In this document: positions 1 through 6,135 of the stretch, piece by piece | Layout: every line of letters begins with the position of its first letter | How positions within the stretch are numbered: position 1 is the stretch's first letter | From: Hyphomicrobium sp. | Lineage (GTDB): Bacteria; Pseudomonadota; Alphaproteobacteria; Rhizobiales; Hyphomicrobiaceae | Assembly: GCA_030609245.1 (NCBI GenBank) | Contig: JAUWCP010000148.1 | Location: 1 to 6,135 of the forward strand | DNA length: 6,135 nt | Direction: 5' to 3' | The notes under the pieces: model-generated | Seen by the model: the letters and a program-made list of their open reading frames with translations, nothing else | Told to the model about the DNA's origin: nothing | Databases searched by the model: none | Made by a program: the position numbers and the translations under genes

Positions 1-1029
1 CATGCGGCCGAGAATTCGTACAACAATCATTGGGGCGTGCCATTGACATTGGCGCGCATGCCGGCGAATTCACGCTACGGTGTATTCGAGATCGGCATGA
101 ACCACGCTGGCGAGATCACGCCGCTCGCAAAGCTGGTGCGCCCGCACGTTGCCATCATCACCACGGTGGAGCCGGTTCATCTGCAATTCTTCGAGTCGGT
201 CCAAGCGATTGCCGAAGCCAAATCGGAGATCTTGTCGGGAATAGAACCGGGCGGTACGGCGGTGCTCAACCGCGACAATACTTTCTTTGCGCTCCTAGAC
301 GAGCGCGCACGCGCCCACGGTATTCGCGTCGTTTCGTTTGGTCAGAGCGAGGCGGCAGATGTGCGTCCCGAAGTTTTGACGCTGGGGGCTAACGGCTCCG
401 ATGTCATCGCGCGGGCCGGACAGAGGCGCGTAGCCTATCGATTGGGCGCGCCGGGAGCGCACATTGCACAGAATTCGCTTGCTGTTATAGCCGCACTCAT
501 CGCACTCGACGCTGACGTAGAAGGTGGGGTTAGCGCACTTGCTAGCCTCACGGCGGCCAAGGGCCGCGGCGCGCGCATTGAGGTGAAGCGCGCCGATGGC
601 GCGATTCTGCTTGTTGATGAGAGCTATAATGCCAATCCCGCCTCGATGCGCTCCGCCCTTGCCGCCATGGCGACCGTGTCGCGCGAACAATATCCGCGCC
701 GTATTGCAGTTCTCGGCGATATGCTCGAATTGGGCGAGGAAGCAGGCCGTTTGCACGAGGAATTAAAGGAAGCAGTTGACGTCGCCGAGGCTGATCTGGT
801 CTTTGCCTGTGGGCCTCACATGCAGCGGCTGTTTCAGGTCTTGCCGGTGGCCCAGCAGGGAGAGTGGGCCAACACGTCGGATGGCATCGAAGCCGCGCTC
901 GTCGCAACAGTACGCGGTGGCGATGTGGTGATGATAAAGGGTTCGCTCGGATCGCGTATGGCGCCGCTTGTCAACGCGCTGATGCGCAGCGGTGAAAAAG
1001 ATTGTGTCGGGGCGGATCGGGGCGCGTAG
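1..1029 (+). CDS. murF: MurF, UDP-MurNAc-tripeptide--D-alanyl-D-alanine ligase (5'-partial)
   Basis: Cytoplasmic ATP-dependent ligase that adds D-Ala-D-Ala to UDP-MurNAc-tripeptide, the last soluble step of peptidoglycan precursor synthesis. The reading frame is open from base 1 and ends at TAG 1027-1029, giving 342 visible residues. The family is about 450-480 residues, so roughly the first 110-130 are outside the window, including the N-terminal substrate domain and the ATP-binding P-loop. Visible motifs, numbered from base 1: NNHWGVPLTLARM (8-20), EIGMNHAGEI (30-39), TTVEPVHL (54-61), a lysine in AKSEI (74) at the place of the carbamylated lysine of Mur ligases, DESYNANPASM (206-216) of the C-terminal domain, LGDMLELG (238-245) and KGSLGSRM (313-320). 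The GTG at 37 is internal, because conserved MurF sequence (NNHWG) lies before it in the same frame. mraY follows after 32 nt. Identity is clear; only the 5' end is missing. Confidence 0.97.
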   Translation, partial: HAAENSYNNHWGVPLTLARMPANSRYGVFEIGMNHAGEITPLAKLVRPHVAIITTVEPVHLQFFESVQAIAEAKSEILSGIEPGGTAVLNRDNTFFALLDERARAHGIRVVSFGQSEAADVRPEVLTLGANGSDVIARAGQRRVAYRLGAPGAHIAQNSLAVIAALIALDADVEGGVSALASLTAAKGRGARIEVKRADGAILLVDESYNANPASMRSALAAMATVSREQYPRRIAVLGDMLELGEEAGRLHEELKEAVDVAEADLVFACGPHMQRLFQVLPVAQQGEWANTSDGIEAALVATVRGGDVVMIKGSLGSRMAPLVNALMRSGEKDCVGADRGA

Positions 1030-1049
1030 ACGCTGCGATAATCGCCATC

Positions 1050-1054
1050 GGAGG
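1050..1054 (+). promoter_or_regulatory. Shine-Dalgarno site of mraY
   Basis: GGAGG lies 7 nt before the ATG at 1062. It is the strongest ribosome binding site in the window. An in-frame TGA at 1056-1058 lies between it and the ATG, so mraY cannot start further upstream. Confidence 0.85.
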
Positions 1055-1061
1055 GTGAGGG

Positions 1062-2144
1062 ATGCTTTATGAACTCGTGAACTTCAGCGACCAGATCGGG
1101 GTGCTGAACGTTTTCAGATACATCACCTTCCGCACCGGCGGGGCGATCTTCACCGCGCTCATATTCGTGTTGTTGTTTGGCCCCGGCATCATCGATCTGC
1201 TGCGCGTCAAACAGGGCAAAGGCCAGCCGATCCGCGAAGACGGACCTGTGACTCATCTCTTAAAGACGGGCACGCCAACGATGGGCGGGCTCATGATCCT
1301 CGCCGGCATCACCGTGTCCACGTTGCTGTGGGCCAATCTCAGTAACTTGTACATTTGGATCGTTTTGGGCGTCACGCTCGCTTATGGGGGCGTCGGCTTT
1401 TACGATGACTTCCTGAAGGTGACGCGACGCACCACGTCTGGCTTTTCGAGCGGCTTGCGATTCGGCGTCGAGGTCCTCGTGGCGGCGATCGCCACGGCGT
1501 GCGTGATGTGGCTTGGTCCGCCGGACATATCCGGTGTGCTCACCATTCCCTTCTTCAAGAACATGGTTTTTTACCTGGGGCCGTTCTTTATTCTCTTCGG
1601 CGTGCTCGTGATTGCGGGGGCAGGCAACGCAGTCAACCTCACCGATGGTCTTGACGGGCTTGCGATCGTGCCCGTGATGATCGCGGCGGCCACCTTCGGG
1701 CTTATCGCGTATCTAATCGGTAACGCGAGGTTTGCTCAGTATCTGCAAATCCACTACGTAGCGGGCACCGGCGAGCTGTCCATCATTTGCGGGGCGCTGA
1801 TTGGCGCGGGCCTTGGTTTCCTGTGGTTCAACGCGCCGCCTGCCATGATCTTCATGGGCGATACGGGATCGCTTGCCTTGGGCGGCGCGCTGGGCGCCAT
1901 TGCGGTGGCCACCAAGCACGAAATCGTCCTGGCCATCGTTGGCGGCCTGTTCGTGCTGGAGACGCTTTCGGTGATCATCCAAGTGGCCTCTTACAAAACG
2001 ACAGGCCGACGTGTGTTTAGAATGGCGCCGCTGCACCACCACTACGAGCAGAAGGGCTGGCAGGAATCGACCATTGTCGTGCGCTTTTGGATTATTTCCG
2101 TTGTGCTGGCACTGGTCGGGCTGGCCACGCTAAAACTGCGCTGA
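1062..2144 (+). CDS. mraY: MraY, phospho-N-acetylmuramoyl-pentapeptide transferase
   Basis: Integral inner-membrane enzyme that transfers phospho-MurNAc-pentapeptide from UDP to undecaprenyl phosphate, making lipid I, the first membrane step of peptidoglycan synthesis. The 360 residues match the usual length exactly (E. coli MraY is also 360). About ten hydrophobic membrane segments can be read along the protein. Signatures are intact: GTPTMGG (70-76), FYDDFLKV with Asp115 and Asp116, NAVNLTDGLDGLA (189-201), FMGDTGSLALGG with Asp267 (264-275), and MAPLHHHYE with the His triplet at 325-327. The acidic residues fall at the positions of the Asp115/116/267 active-site residues known in E. coli. 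The start is fixed by the strong GGAGG 7 nt upstream and by the in-frame stop just before the ATG. It lies between murF and murD, as is usual in dcw clusters. It is probably co-transcribed with murF, since the 32-nt spacer shows no terminator. Confidence 0.98.
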   Translation: MLYELVNFSDQIGVLNVFRYITFRTGGAIFTALIFVLLFGPGIIDLLRVKQGKGQPIREDGPVTHLLKTGTPTMGGLMILAGITVSTLLWANLSNLYIWIVLGVTLAYGGVGFYDDFLKVTRRTTSGFSSGLRFGVEVLVAAIATACVMWLGPPDISGVLTIPFFKNMVFYLGPFFILFGVLVIAGAGNAVNLTDGLDGLAIVPVMIAAATFGLIAYLIGNARFAQYLQIHYVAGTGELSIICGALIGAGLGFLWFNAPPAMIFMGDTGSLALGGALGAIAVATKHEIVLAIVGGLFVLETLSVIIQVASYKTTGRRVFRMAPLHHHYEQKGWQESTIVVRFWIISVVLALVGLATLKLR

Positions 2145-2184
2145 TCTGCGACCTGCTTTGAACGAATTGCGTTAGATTCCGTGC

Positions 2185-3609
2185 ATGATTCGCATAACGA
2201 CCTTGGTAGGCAAGCCCGTTGCGGTCTTTGGGCTCGGCACCTCAGGCATCGCCACCGCACAAGCCCTGATTGAGGGCGGTGCGAAGGTTGCGGCTTGGGA
2301 TGACAATGAGGCAAGTCGTAAGGCGGCCGCCGCCGCCGGCATCCCCATCGTGGATATGCAAGAAGCCAATTGGCTCGCCTTCGCTGTGCTGGTGTTGGCG
2401 CCGGGCGTGCCGCTTACCCATCCTGAGCCGCATTGGGCCGTTAAGGCGGCGAAGCTCGCCGGGGTGGAGGTGATCGGCGATCTAGAGCTATTTGCGCGCG
2501 AGCGACGCATCGAACCATTCGATGTGCCTCTTGTTGCCATCACCGGCACCAACGGAAAATCCACGACGACGGCGCTTATTGCGCACATTCTGCGCGCGGC
2601 AGGCCGTGACGTTGAGGTGGGCGGCAACATCGGGACGGCCATGCTGTCGCTTAAGCCATTCGCGCCAGGACGCCACTATGTCGTGGAGTGCTCATCTTAT
2701 CAGATCGATCTGGCGCCGAGCCTCGATGCGACAGTTGGCGTGCTGTTGAACATCACGCCCGATCATCTTGACCGGCATGGCACGATCGAAAACTACGCCG
2801 CAGTAAAAGCGCGATTGCCGAGGGGCGCGAAGAGGGCGGTCATCAGCGTAGATGATCGCTACTGTCGTATGATCGACGACGATTTACGCGCGGGTACTCG
2901 CGGTGGCGGCCCGGAAAAAATCTTAAGGATTTCCGTGCAGCCGGGCTCCGAATGCGAGGTTGGCCTTGAAGGCGCGCATGTCATTCTCAAAGAGAAGGGC
3001 GAGGCCTTGGAGGTCGCAGGTCTTTCCGGCGTCGGCTCGCTGCGTGGTGTGCATAATGCTGAGAATGCTTGCGCCGCAGCGGCCGCGCTGATGTTGCTTC
3101 CCACTCCGCTGAAGAAAGAACAGATCGCGGAGCATATGAAGAGTTTCCCAGGGCTTGCGCACCGCATGGAAGAACTCGGACAAGTTGGCCGCACGCTCTT
3201 CATCAACGATTCAAAGGCGACGAATGCGGGTTCTGCCGAGAAGGCACTGCTGTCATTTCCCGGTGACATCTATTGGATACTTGGTGGCAAGGCGAAGGAC
3301 GGGGGCATTGCAAGCCTTGAAGCTTATTTTCCGCGCGTCGTGAAAGCCTACCTGATTGGCGAAGCGACAGATGAATTCGCCGCGACGCTTGAGGGGAAGG
3401 TGTTGTTTGAGCGCTGCGGTACGCTCAACATCGCGGTGGCGGCGGCCGCGCGCGATGCTGCGGCGAGCGCCGCGCTCGAACCTGTGGTACTCCTGTCGCC
3501 CGCCTGTGCCTCGTTCGATCAATATCGCAACTTTGAGATACGCGGCGACGCCTTCCGGGACCTCGTCGCCGCTTTGCCGGGAATTGCGCTTAAGACGAGG
3601 GCTGCATGA
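2185..3609 (+). CDS. murD: MurD, UDP-MurNAc-L-alanine--D-glutamate ligase
   Basis: Cytoplasmic ATP-dependent ligase that adds D-glutamate to UDP-MurNAc-L-Ala. The 474 residues are somewhat longer than E. coli MurD (about 438) but in the range I expect for alphaproteobacteria. Domains in order: N-terminal Rossmann-like UDP-substrate domain with FGLGTSG (15-21); central ATPase domain with P-loop GTNGKST (121-127), ECSSYQI (168-174), TPDHLDRHG (191-199) and Lys208 in AAVKARL, the likely carbamylated lysine; then HNAEN (290-294), and a C-terminal glutamate-binding domain with FPGLAHRME (321-329), NDSKATN (341-347), LGGKAKDGG (366-374) and SPACASFDQYRNFE (438-451). An Ala-rich run near 417-431 is part of this domain. 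The start is ATG 2185: an in-frame TAG at 2173-2175 excludes upstream starts, and the next candidate (TTG 2203) would leave only two residues before the Rossmann strand. No Shine-Dalgarno is visible. The stop overlaps the ftsW start. Confidence 0.97.
   Translation: MIRITTLVGKPVAVFGLGTSGIATAQALIEGGAKVAAWDDNEASRKAAAAAGIPIVDMQEANWLAFAVLVLAPGVPLTHPEPHWAVKAAKLAGVEVIGDLELFARERRIEPFDVPLVAITGTNGKSTTTALIAHILRAAGRDVEVGGNIGTAMLSLKPFAPGRHYVVECSSYQIDLAPSLDATVGVLLNITPDHLDRHGTIENYAAVKARLPRGAKRAVISVDDRYCRMIDDDLRAGTRGGGPEKILRISVQPGSECEVGLEGAHVILKEKGEALEVAGLSGVGSLRGVHNAENACAAAAALMLLPTPLKKEQIAEHMKSFPGLAHRMEELGQVGRTLFINDSKATNAGSAEKALLSFPGDIYWILGGKAKDGGIASLEAYFPRVVKAYLIGEATDEFAATLEGKVLFERCGTLNIAVAAAARDAAASAALEPVVLLSPACASFDQYRNFEIRGDAFRDLVAALPGIALKTRAA
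3597..3601 (+). promoter_or_regulatory. Shine-Dalgarno site of ftsW inside murD
   Basis: GAGGG within the last codons of murD, 4 nt before the ftsW ATG at 3606. The spacing is on the short side. With the start-stop overlap it suggests that ribosomes ending murD re-initiate on ftsW. Confidence 0.55.
3606..3609 (+). other. murD-ftsW start/stop overlap (ATGA)
   Basis: The ftsW ATG (3606-3608) and the murD TGA (3607-3609) share bases. This 4-nt overlap is a classic sign of translational coupling and supports both the chosen ftsW start and a single transcript. Confidence 0.9.
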
Positions 3610-4784
3610 GGGTTTCGCGCGCTGATAGGAGCCGGGTTGCCGACTGGTGGTTCACCGTAGACCACGTGCTTCTGGGTGCCATCTTGGCGATCGTCGGTGC
3701 GGGATTGGTGTTGTCGCTCGCCGCGAGCCCAGCGGTTGCAATTAAGAAAGGTCTGCCGACGTTCTACTTCGTTGAACGGCATGTGATCTTCTCTGCCGCT
3801 GGTGTGGTGATCATGCTGGCGGTGTCACTGTTCTCGCCACTCGCCGTGCGACGCTTTGCGCTGGCGCTGTTCGCTGCGGCTATCGCAGGCATGATCGCCG
3901 TACACTTTTTCGGCTCCGATATCCAAGGAGCGCGGCGTTGGCTCTCGCTTTTTGGATACTCGCTGCAGCCCTCTGAGTTTGCCAAGCCCGCATTCGTCGT
4001 TTTATCGGCCTGGCTCTTTGCCGAAAGCCAAAGGCGCAATGAGATGCCGGCCGTTCCTATCGCCATCTTTCTCGTCTTGCTCATGGCAGGGCTCCTGCTG
4101 ATCGAGCCCGATGTTGGTCAAATGCTGCTAATTGTCTTGGTATGGGCCGCTCTCTACTTTCTATCGGGGCAACCGCTAGTCGGTGCGTTTATCGTTGGCA
4201 TATGTGGCGCGCTTGGGTCGGTATTCGCTTACACCACATTCAATCATGTGCGCTTGCGTTTCGACCGGTTCATTGCGCCGACGCCTGGTGACAATTCGCA
4301 AGTCGATCGCGCGATCCAATCGTTCTCCGAAGGCGGGTTCTTGGGCCGCGGACCAGGAGAAGGGACGATCAAGACGGTTCTGCCCGACGCGCACACCGAT
4401 TTCATTTTCGCAGTGGTCGCCGAGGAGTATGGCATCGTGGCGTGTCTGGCTCTGCTTGGTCTTTTTGCCTTTGTCGTCATGCGCGCGCTCAAGACCGCGG
4501 CGCGCGAACCCAATCGCGCAACGCGTCTATCCATTCAAGGTCTTGCCCTGCTATTCGGGCTACAGGCATTGATCAATATGGGGGTGAACGTCGGATTGCT
4601 GCCGGCTAAGGGCATCACGCTACCCTTCATCTCGGCGGGCGGATCTTCGATGATTGCAGTATCGATCACGCTTGGCATGCTGCTCGCTTTGACGCGGCAT
4701 CGGGCTGACCCTACGCGCCTCAAGAAGCCACGATTGGGGCCTACGATCACCGATCTGCGGCCCATGGGGCCAATACGAAAGTGA
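3606..4784 (+). CDS. ftsW: FtsW, septal SEDS-family peptidoglycan glycosyltransferase
   Basis: Polytopic inner-membrane SEDS protein that polymerises lipid II into glycan strands at the septum, working with a class B penicillin-binding protein (FtsI), known for the family. The 392 residues show about ten hydrophobic segments, starting with a short charged cytoplasmic N-terminus (ADWWFTVDH at 12-20). Conserved SEDS motifs: GARRWLSL (108-115), LQPSEFAK (120-127), IEPDVGQ (166-172), FSEGGFLGRGPGEG (240-253), LPDAHTDFIFAVVAEE (259-274) and LPFISAGGSSM (339-349). Asp265 in HTDFIF corresponds to the Asp implicated in SEDS polymerase catalysis. A basic, proline-containing tail (about 364-392) is likely cytoplasmic. 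RodA is the main alternative, but the place between murD and murG makes FtsW the sound call. The ATG overlaps the murD stop (ATGA), and the stop overlaps the murG start (GTGA), so translational coupling on both sides is likely. Confidence 0.96.
   Translation: MRVSRADRSRVADWWFTVDHVLLGAILAIVGAGLVLSLAASPAVAIKKGLPTFYFVERHVIFSAAGVVIMLAVSLFSPLAVRRFALALFAAAIAGMIAVHFFGSDIQGARRWLSLFGYSLQPSEFAKPAFVVLSAWLFAESQRRNEMPAVPIAIFLVLLMAGLLLIEPDVGQMLLIVLVWAALYFLSGQPLVGAFIVGICGALGSVFAYTTFNHVRLRFDRFIAPTPGDNSQVDRAIQSFSEGGFLGRGPGEGTIKTVLPDAHTDFIFAVVAEEYGIVACLALLGLFAFVVMRALKTAAREPNRATRLSIQGLALLFGLQALINMGVNVGLLPAKGITLPFISAGGSSMIAVSITLGMLLALTRHRADPTRLKKPRLGPTITDLRPMGPIRK
4781..4784 (+). other. ftsW-murG start/stop overlap (GTGA)
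   Basis: The murG GTG (4781-4783) and the ftsW TGA (4782-4784) share bases. The only purine run before it is GGGG at 4766-4769, 11 nt away, which is weak as a ribosome binding site. Coupled re-initiation from ftsW is therefore the likely way murG is translated; this is inference. Confidence 0.8.
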
Positions 4785-5884
4785 CGAACGTGGAGACATC
4801 TGTCCTGCTCGCAGCTGGCGGCACGGGCGGGCACCTGTTTCCGGCGCAGGCGCTCGCCGAGGAGCTGGCACGCCGCGGTCGTAGTGTGGATCTCGTGACC
4901 GACATGCGAGGGGACCGGTATGGAGCCGGCTTTCCCGCGCGCAACGTGTATCGCGTGCCGGCCGCTACGCTCTCTGGCCGGTCTCCATTTGCAATGGCGC
5001 ACACGGCGTGGATGCTTGGGCGCGGGCTTTTGTCGGCTCACGTTCTCCTAGGTAAGATCAAGCCCAAGGTCGTCATTGGCTTCGGTGGCTATCCGACGTT
5101 CCCGCCCCTCGTGGCTGCAAGCTTGCGGGGAATTCCGACCGCTTTGCACGAGCAGAATGCCGTTTTGGGGCGTGCCAACCGCATGCTGGCTAAGCGCGTG
5201 ACCCGCATTGCAACGTCATTTGATGCGACGAAGTTTTTGGACGACGAGCTGAGCACTAAGGAGCGCTTCACTGGGAACCCGGTTCGCTCAGCCGTAATTG
5301 ATTGTGCAAGCCGGCCCTATTGGGCTCCTGGCGCGCGCGGTGAGATCACGCTGCTCGTTTTCGGCGGCAGCCAAGGCGCGCGTTTCTTTTCCGAAACGGT
5401 GCCGCCAGCGCTGGCGCTGCTCCCGGCGGATCTGCGCCATCGTCTCCGCGTTGTGCAGCAGGCTCGAGAGGAGGACGTCGATAGTGTCGTTGCCGCCTAC
5501 ACAACGAACAGCATTGCCGCTGAGGTTTCTCCCTTTTTTCGCGATTTGCCCCGGCAGATCGCCAGTGCGCACCTTGTGATCGCGCGCTCGGGGGCATCCA
5601 CGATCGCTGAGCTGACAGTCCTTGGACGCCCGTCAATCCTGGTTCCTTTGCCGCATGCGCTGGACAATGATCAGCTCCAGAACGCCATGAGGCTTGCAGA
5701 ATCGGGCGGGGCTTGGTGTATCGAGCAGAAAGATCTCTCGGCGGAGCGTCTAAGTCGAGAAATCGAGGCTCTGCTCGCAAATTCAGGTAAACTTGCCGCA
5801 GCGGCCACGGTTGCCAAGAGTATGGGAAGGCCCGATGCGGCGGTGCGGCTGGCCGACCTCGTGGACGAGCTGATTGTGAGGTAG
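4781..5884 (+). CDS. murG: MurG, undecaprenyl-PP-MurNAc-pentapeptide GlcNAc transferase
   Basis: Membrane-associated GT-B glycosyltransferase (family GT28) that moves GlcNAc from UDP-GlcNAc onto lipid I to form lipid II on the cytoplasmic face. The 367 residues are full length for the family. The N-terminal acceptor domain has the glycine loop GGTGGH (13-18), GFGGYPT (100-106) and HEQN (123-126), with GNPVR (165-169) near the domain junction. The C-terminal donor domain has the third glycine loop GGSQGA (195-200), ARSGASTIAEL (268-278) with the conserved glutamate of the UDP-GlcNAc site, and PHALDNDQLQNA (291-302). The start is GTG 4781, chosen because it overlaps the ftsW stop as GTGA; GTG 4790, three codons later, is possible and would not remove any motif. 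Its product is the substrate of FtsW, encoded just upstream. A 90-nt spacer separates it from murC. Confidence 0.97.
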   Translation: MTNVETSVLLAAGGTGGHLFPAQALAEELARRGRSVDLVTDMRGDRYGAGFPARNVYRVPAATLSGRSPFAMAHTAWMLGRGLLSAHVLLGKIKPKVVIGFGGYPTFPPLVAASLRGIPTALHEQNAVLGRANRMLAKRVTRIATSFDATKFLDDELSTKERFTGNPVRSAVIDCASRPYWAPGARGEITLLVFGGSQGARFFSETVPPALALLPADLRHRLRVVQQAREEDVDSVVAAYTTNSIAAEVSPFFRDLPRQIASAHLVIARSGASTIAELTVLGRPSILVPLPHALDNDQLQNAMRLAESGGAWCIEQKDLSAERLSREIEALLANSGKLAAAATVAKSMGRPDAAVRLADLVDELIVR

Positions 5885-5907
5885 GGCAACAGCAGAGCGC
5901 AGTTGCC
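5885..5907 (+). repeat. Small inverted repeat after murG
   Basis: GGCAAC (5885-5890) and GTTGCC (5902-5907) are perfect inverted copies with an 11-nt loop, starting directly after the murG stop codon. A 6-bp stem with a long loop and no following T-run is too weak to call a terminator. It may be chance. Confidence 0.4.
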
Positions 5908-5959
5908 GCCATGAGCCAGCCACGAAGCTGTCGGCTTTAGTCAGCAGCAAGATGGGACC

Positions 5960-5964
5960 AGGGG
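5960..5964 (+). promoter_or_regulatory. Shine-Dalgarno site of murC
   Basis: AGGGG, 10 nt before ATG 5975 and 16 nt before the alternative in-frame ATG 5981. The spacing favours 5975 as the murC start. Confidence 0.55.
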
Positions 5965-5974
5965 AACGACGACC

Positions 5975-6135
5975 ATGCAGATGCCCCGCGAGATCGGGAC
6001 TTTCCATATCATCGGGATTGGCGGCATCGGCATGAGCGCCATTGCCGAGATCCTGCTTGAGAAGGGCTATTCCGTCCAGGGCAGCGATCAAAAGGACAGC
6101 GCCAACGTGCGCCGCCTGCGCACCAAGGGCGTTCG
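5975..6135 (+). CDS. murC: MurC, UDP-N-acetylmuramate--L-alanine ligase (3'-partial)
   Basis: Start of the cytoplasmic ATP-dependent ligase that adds L-Ala to UDP-MurNAc, the first peptide-forming step. Only 53 codons plus two bases are in the window, out of about 460-490 residues in the family. The visible part is the N-terminal Rossmann-like domain: FHIIGIGGIGMSAIAE (10-25) carries the GxGGxGM nucleotide-binding signature typical of MurC, followed by GYSVQGSD (31-38) and SANVRRLRTKG (42-52). The P-loop and later domains lie beyond the edge. ATG 5975 is the first start codon after the in-frame TGA at 5912-5914 and has AGGGG 10 nt upstream; ATG 5981, two codons later, is the alternative. The related ligase Mpl shares the fold, but the position after murG fits murC. 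Confidence 0.94.
   Translation, partial: MQMPREIGTFHIIGIGGIGMSAIAEILLEKGYSVQGSDQKDSANVRRLRTKGV

Larger units (their letters stand above)
5885..5974 (+). other. murG-murC intergenic spacer
   Basis: This 90-nt stretch is the longest non-coding gap in the window. It holds an inverted repeat (5885-5907), a weaker bulged hairpin (about 5914-5936), a 9-codon mini-ORF (5911-5940) and the murC ribosome binding site (5960-5964). I found no convincing -35/-10 pair. The hairpins are short and lack a proper T-run, so a terminator is not supported. It could carry a weak promoter or control murC translation, but nothing in the sequence proves it. Confidence 0.6.

Noticed and set aside
37..39. GTG as a start codon of murF
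   Set aside because: The same frame is open to base 1 and encodes conserved MurF residues (NNHWG) before this codon, so the gene begins outside the window.
30..392. 120-codon + strand frame overlapping the start of the window
   Set aside because: The frame starting at base 1 encodes recognisable MurF over the same bases; this one gives an Arg/His-rich sequence with no motif.
295..756. 153-codon open frame on the - strand inside murF
   Set aside because: Shadow of murF, which carries conserved ligase motifs through the same stretch.
2158..2186. Possible promoter for murD with TTGAAC at 2158-2163 as a -35 box
   Set aside because: At 16-18 nt spacing there is no -10-like hexamer (it would fall on GTGCAT), and the element would overlap the start codon.
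4535..5041. 168-codon open frame on the - strand across the ftsW-murG junction
   Set aside because: Antisense to two clearly coding genes, low-complexity basic composition, no family resemblance that I can see.
5346..5912. 188-codon open frame on the - strand across murG
   Set aside because: It lies antisense to most of the murG donor domain, which has intact family motifs. Its translation is rich in Arg, Ala and Pro with no recognisable motif, as expected of a shadow frame in GC-rich DNA.
5914..5940. Hairpin followed by TTT as a terminator after murG
   Set aside because: The stem is only 7 bp with a 3-nt bulge and is followed by only three T residues, and murC lies directly downstream on the same strand.
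5952..6035. Short + strand frame from ATG 5952 overlapping the murC start
   Set aside because: It runs out of frame through the conserved MurC glycine-rich loop and encodes no motif; it is a shadow of murC.
1..6135. A previously undescribed system, defence island or mobile element
   Set aside because: Every base is accounted for by well-known peptidoglycan and division genes or by gaps of at most 90 nt, with no insertion, repeat array or break in gene order.

Overview
The window is a segment of a bacterial division and cell wall (dcw) cluster. All genes are on the + strand in the order murF (5'-truncated by the window edge), mraY, murD, ftsW, murG, murC (3'-truncated by the window edge). The DNA is GC-rich. 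Several features point to an alphaproteobacterium, most likely of the order Hyphomicrobiales (Rhizobiales): this gene order, the FtsW N-terminus (charged start, then ADWWFTVDH), the MraY start with NVFRYITFRTGG, and the MurG motif PHALDNDQ. A Hyphomicrobium-like organism is plausible, but the genus cannot be fixed by reading alone.

Layout: 1-1029 is the C-terminal three quarters of MurF. A 32-nt spacer with a good Shine-Dalgarno site leads to mraY (1062-2144). A 40-nt spacer with no recognisable Shine-Dalgarno leads to murD (2185-3609). murD overlaps ftsW (3606-4784) by ATGA, and ftsW overlaps murG (4781-5884) by GTGA. A 90-nt spacer, the longest gap in the window, holds a small inverted repeat and a 9-codon mini-ORF, and leads to murC (5975 to the window end). 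No gap exceeds 90 nt, and no convincing terminator or promoter was seen, so the segment reads as one transcription unit.

The genes work as a pathway. MurC adds L-Ala and MurD adds D-Glu to the UDP-MurNAc nucleotide. MurE, absent here and expected just upstream of murF, adds the diamino acid, and MurF adds D-Ala-D-Ala. MraY moves the phospho-MurNAc-pentapeptide onto undecaprenyl phosphate (lipid I), MurG adds GlcNAc (lipid II), and FtsW polymerises lipid II at the division septum.

All the family signature residues I looked for in the visible parts are present. I see no frameshift, no foreign insert, no mobile element, no RNA gene and no CRISPR. This is an ordinary core-genome region and I do not find an undescribed system in it. 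The findings are small, low-interest notes about translation signals and the murG-murC spacer.
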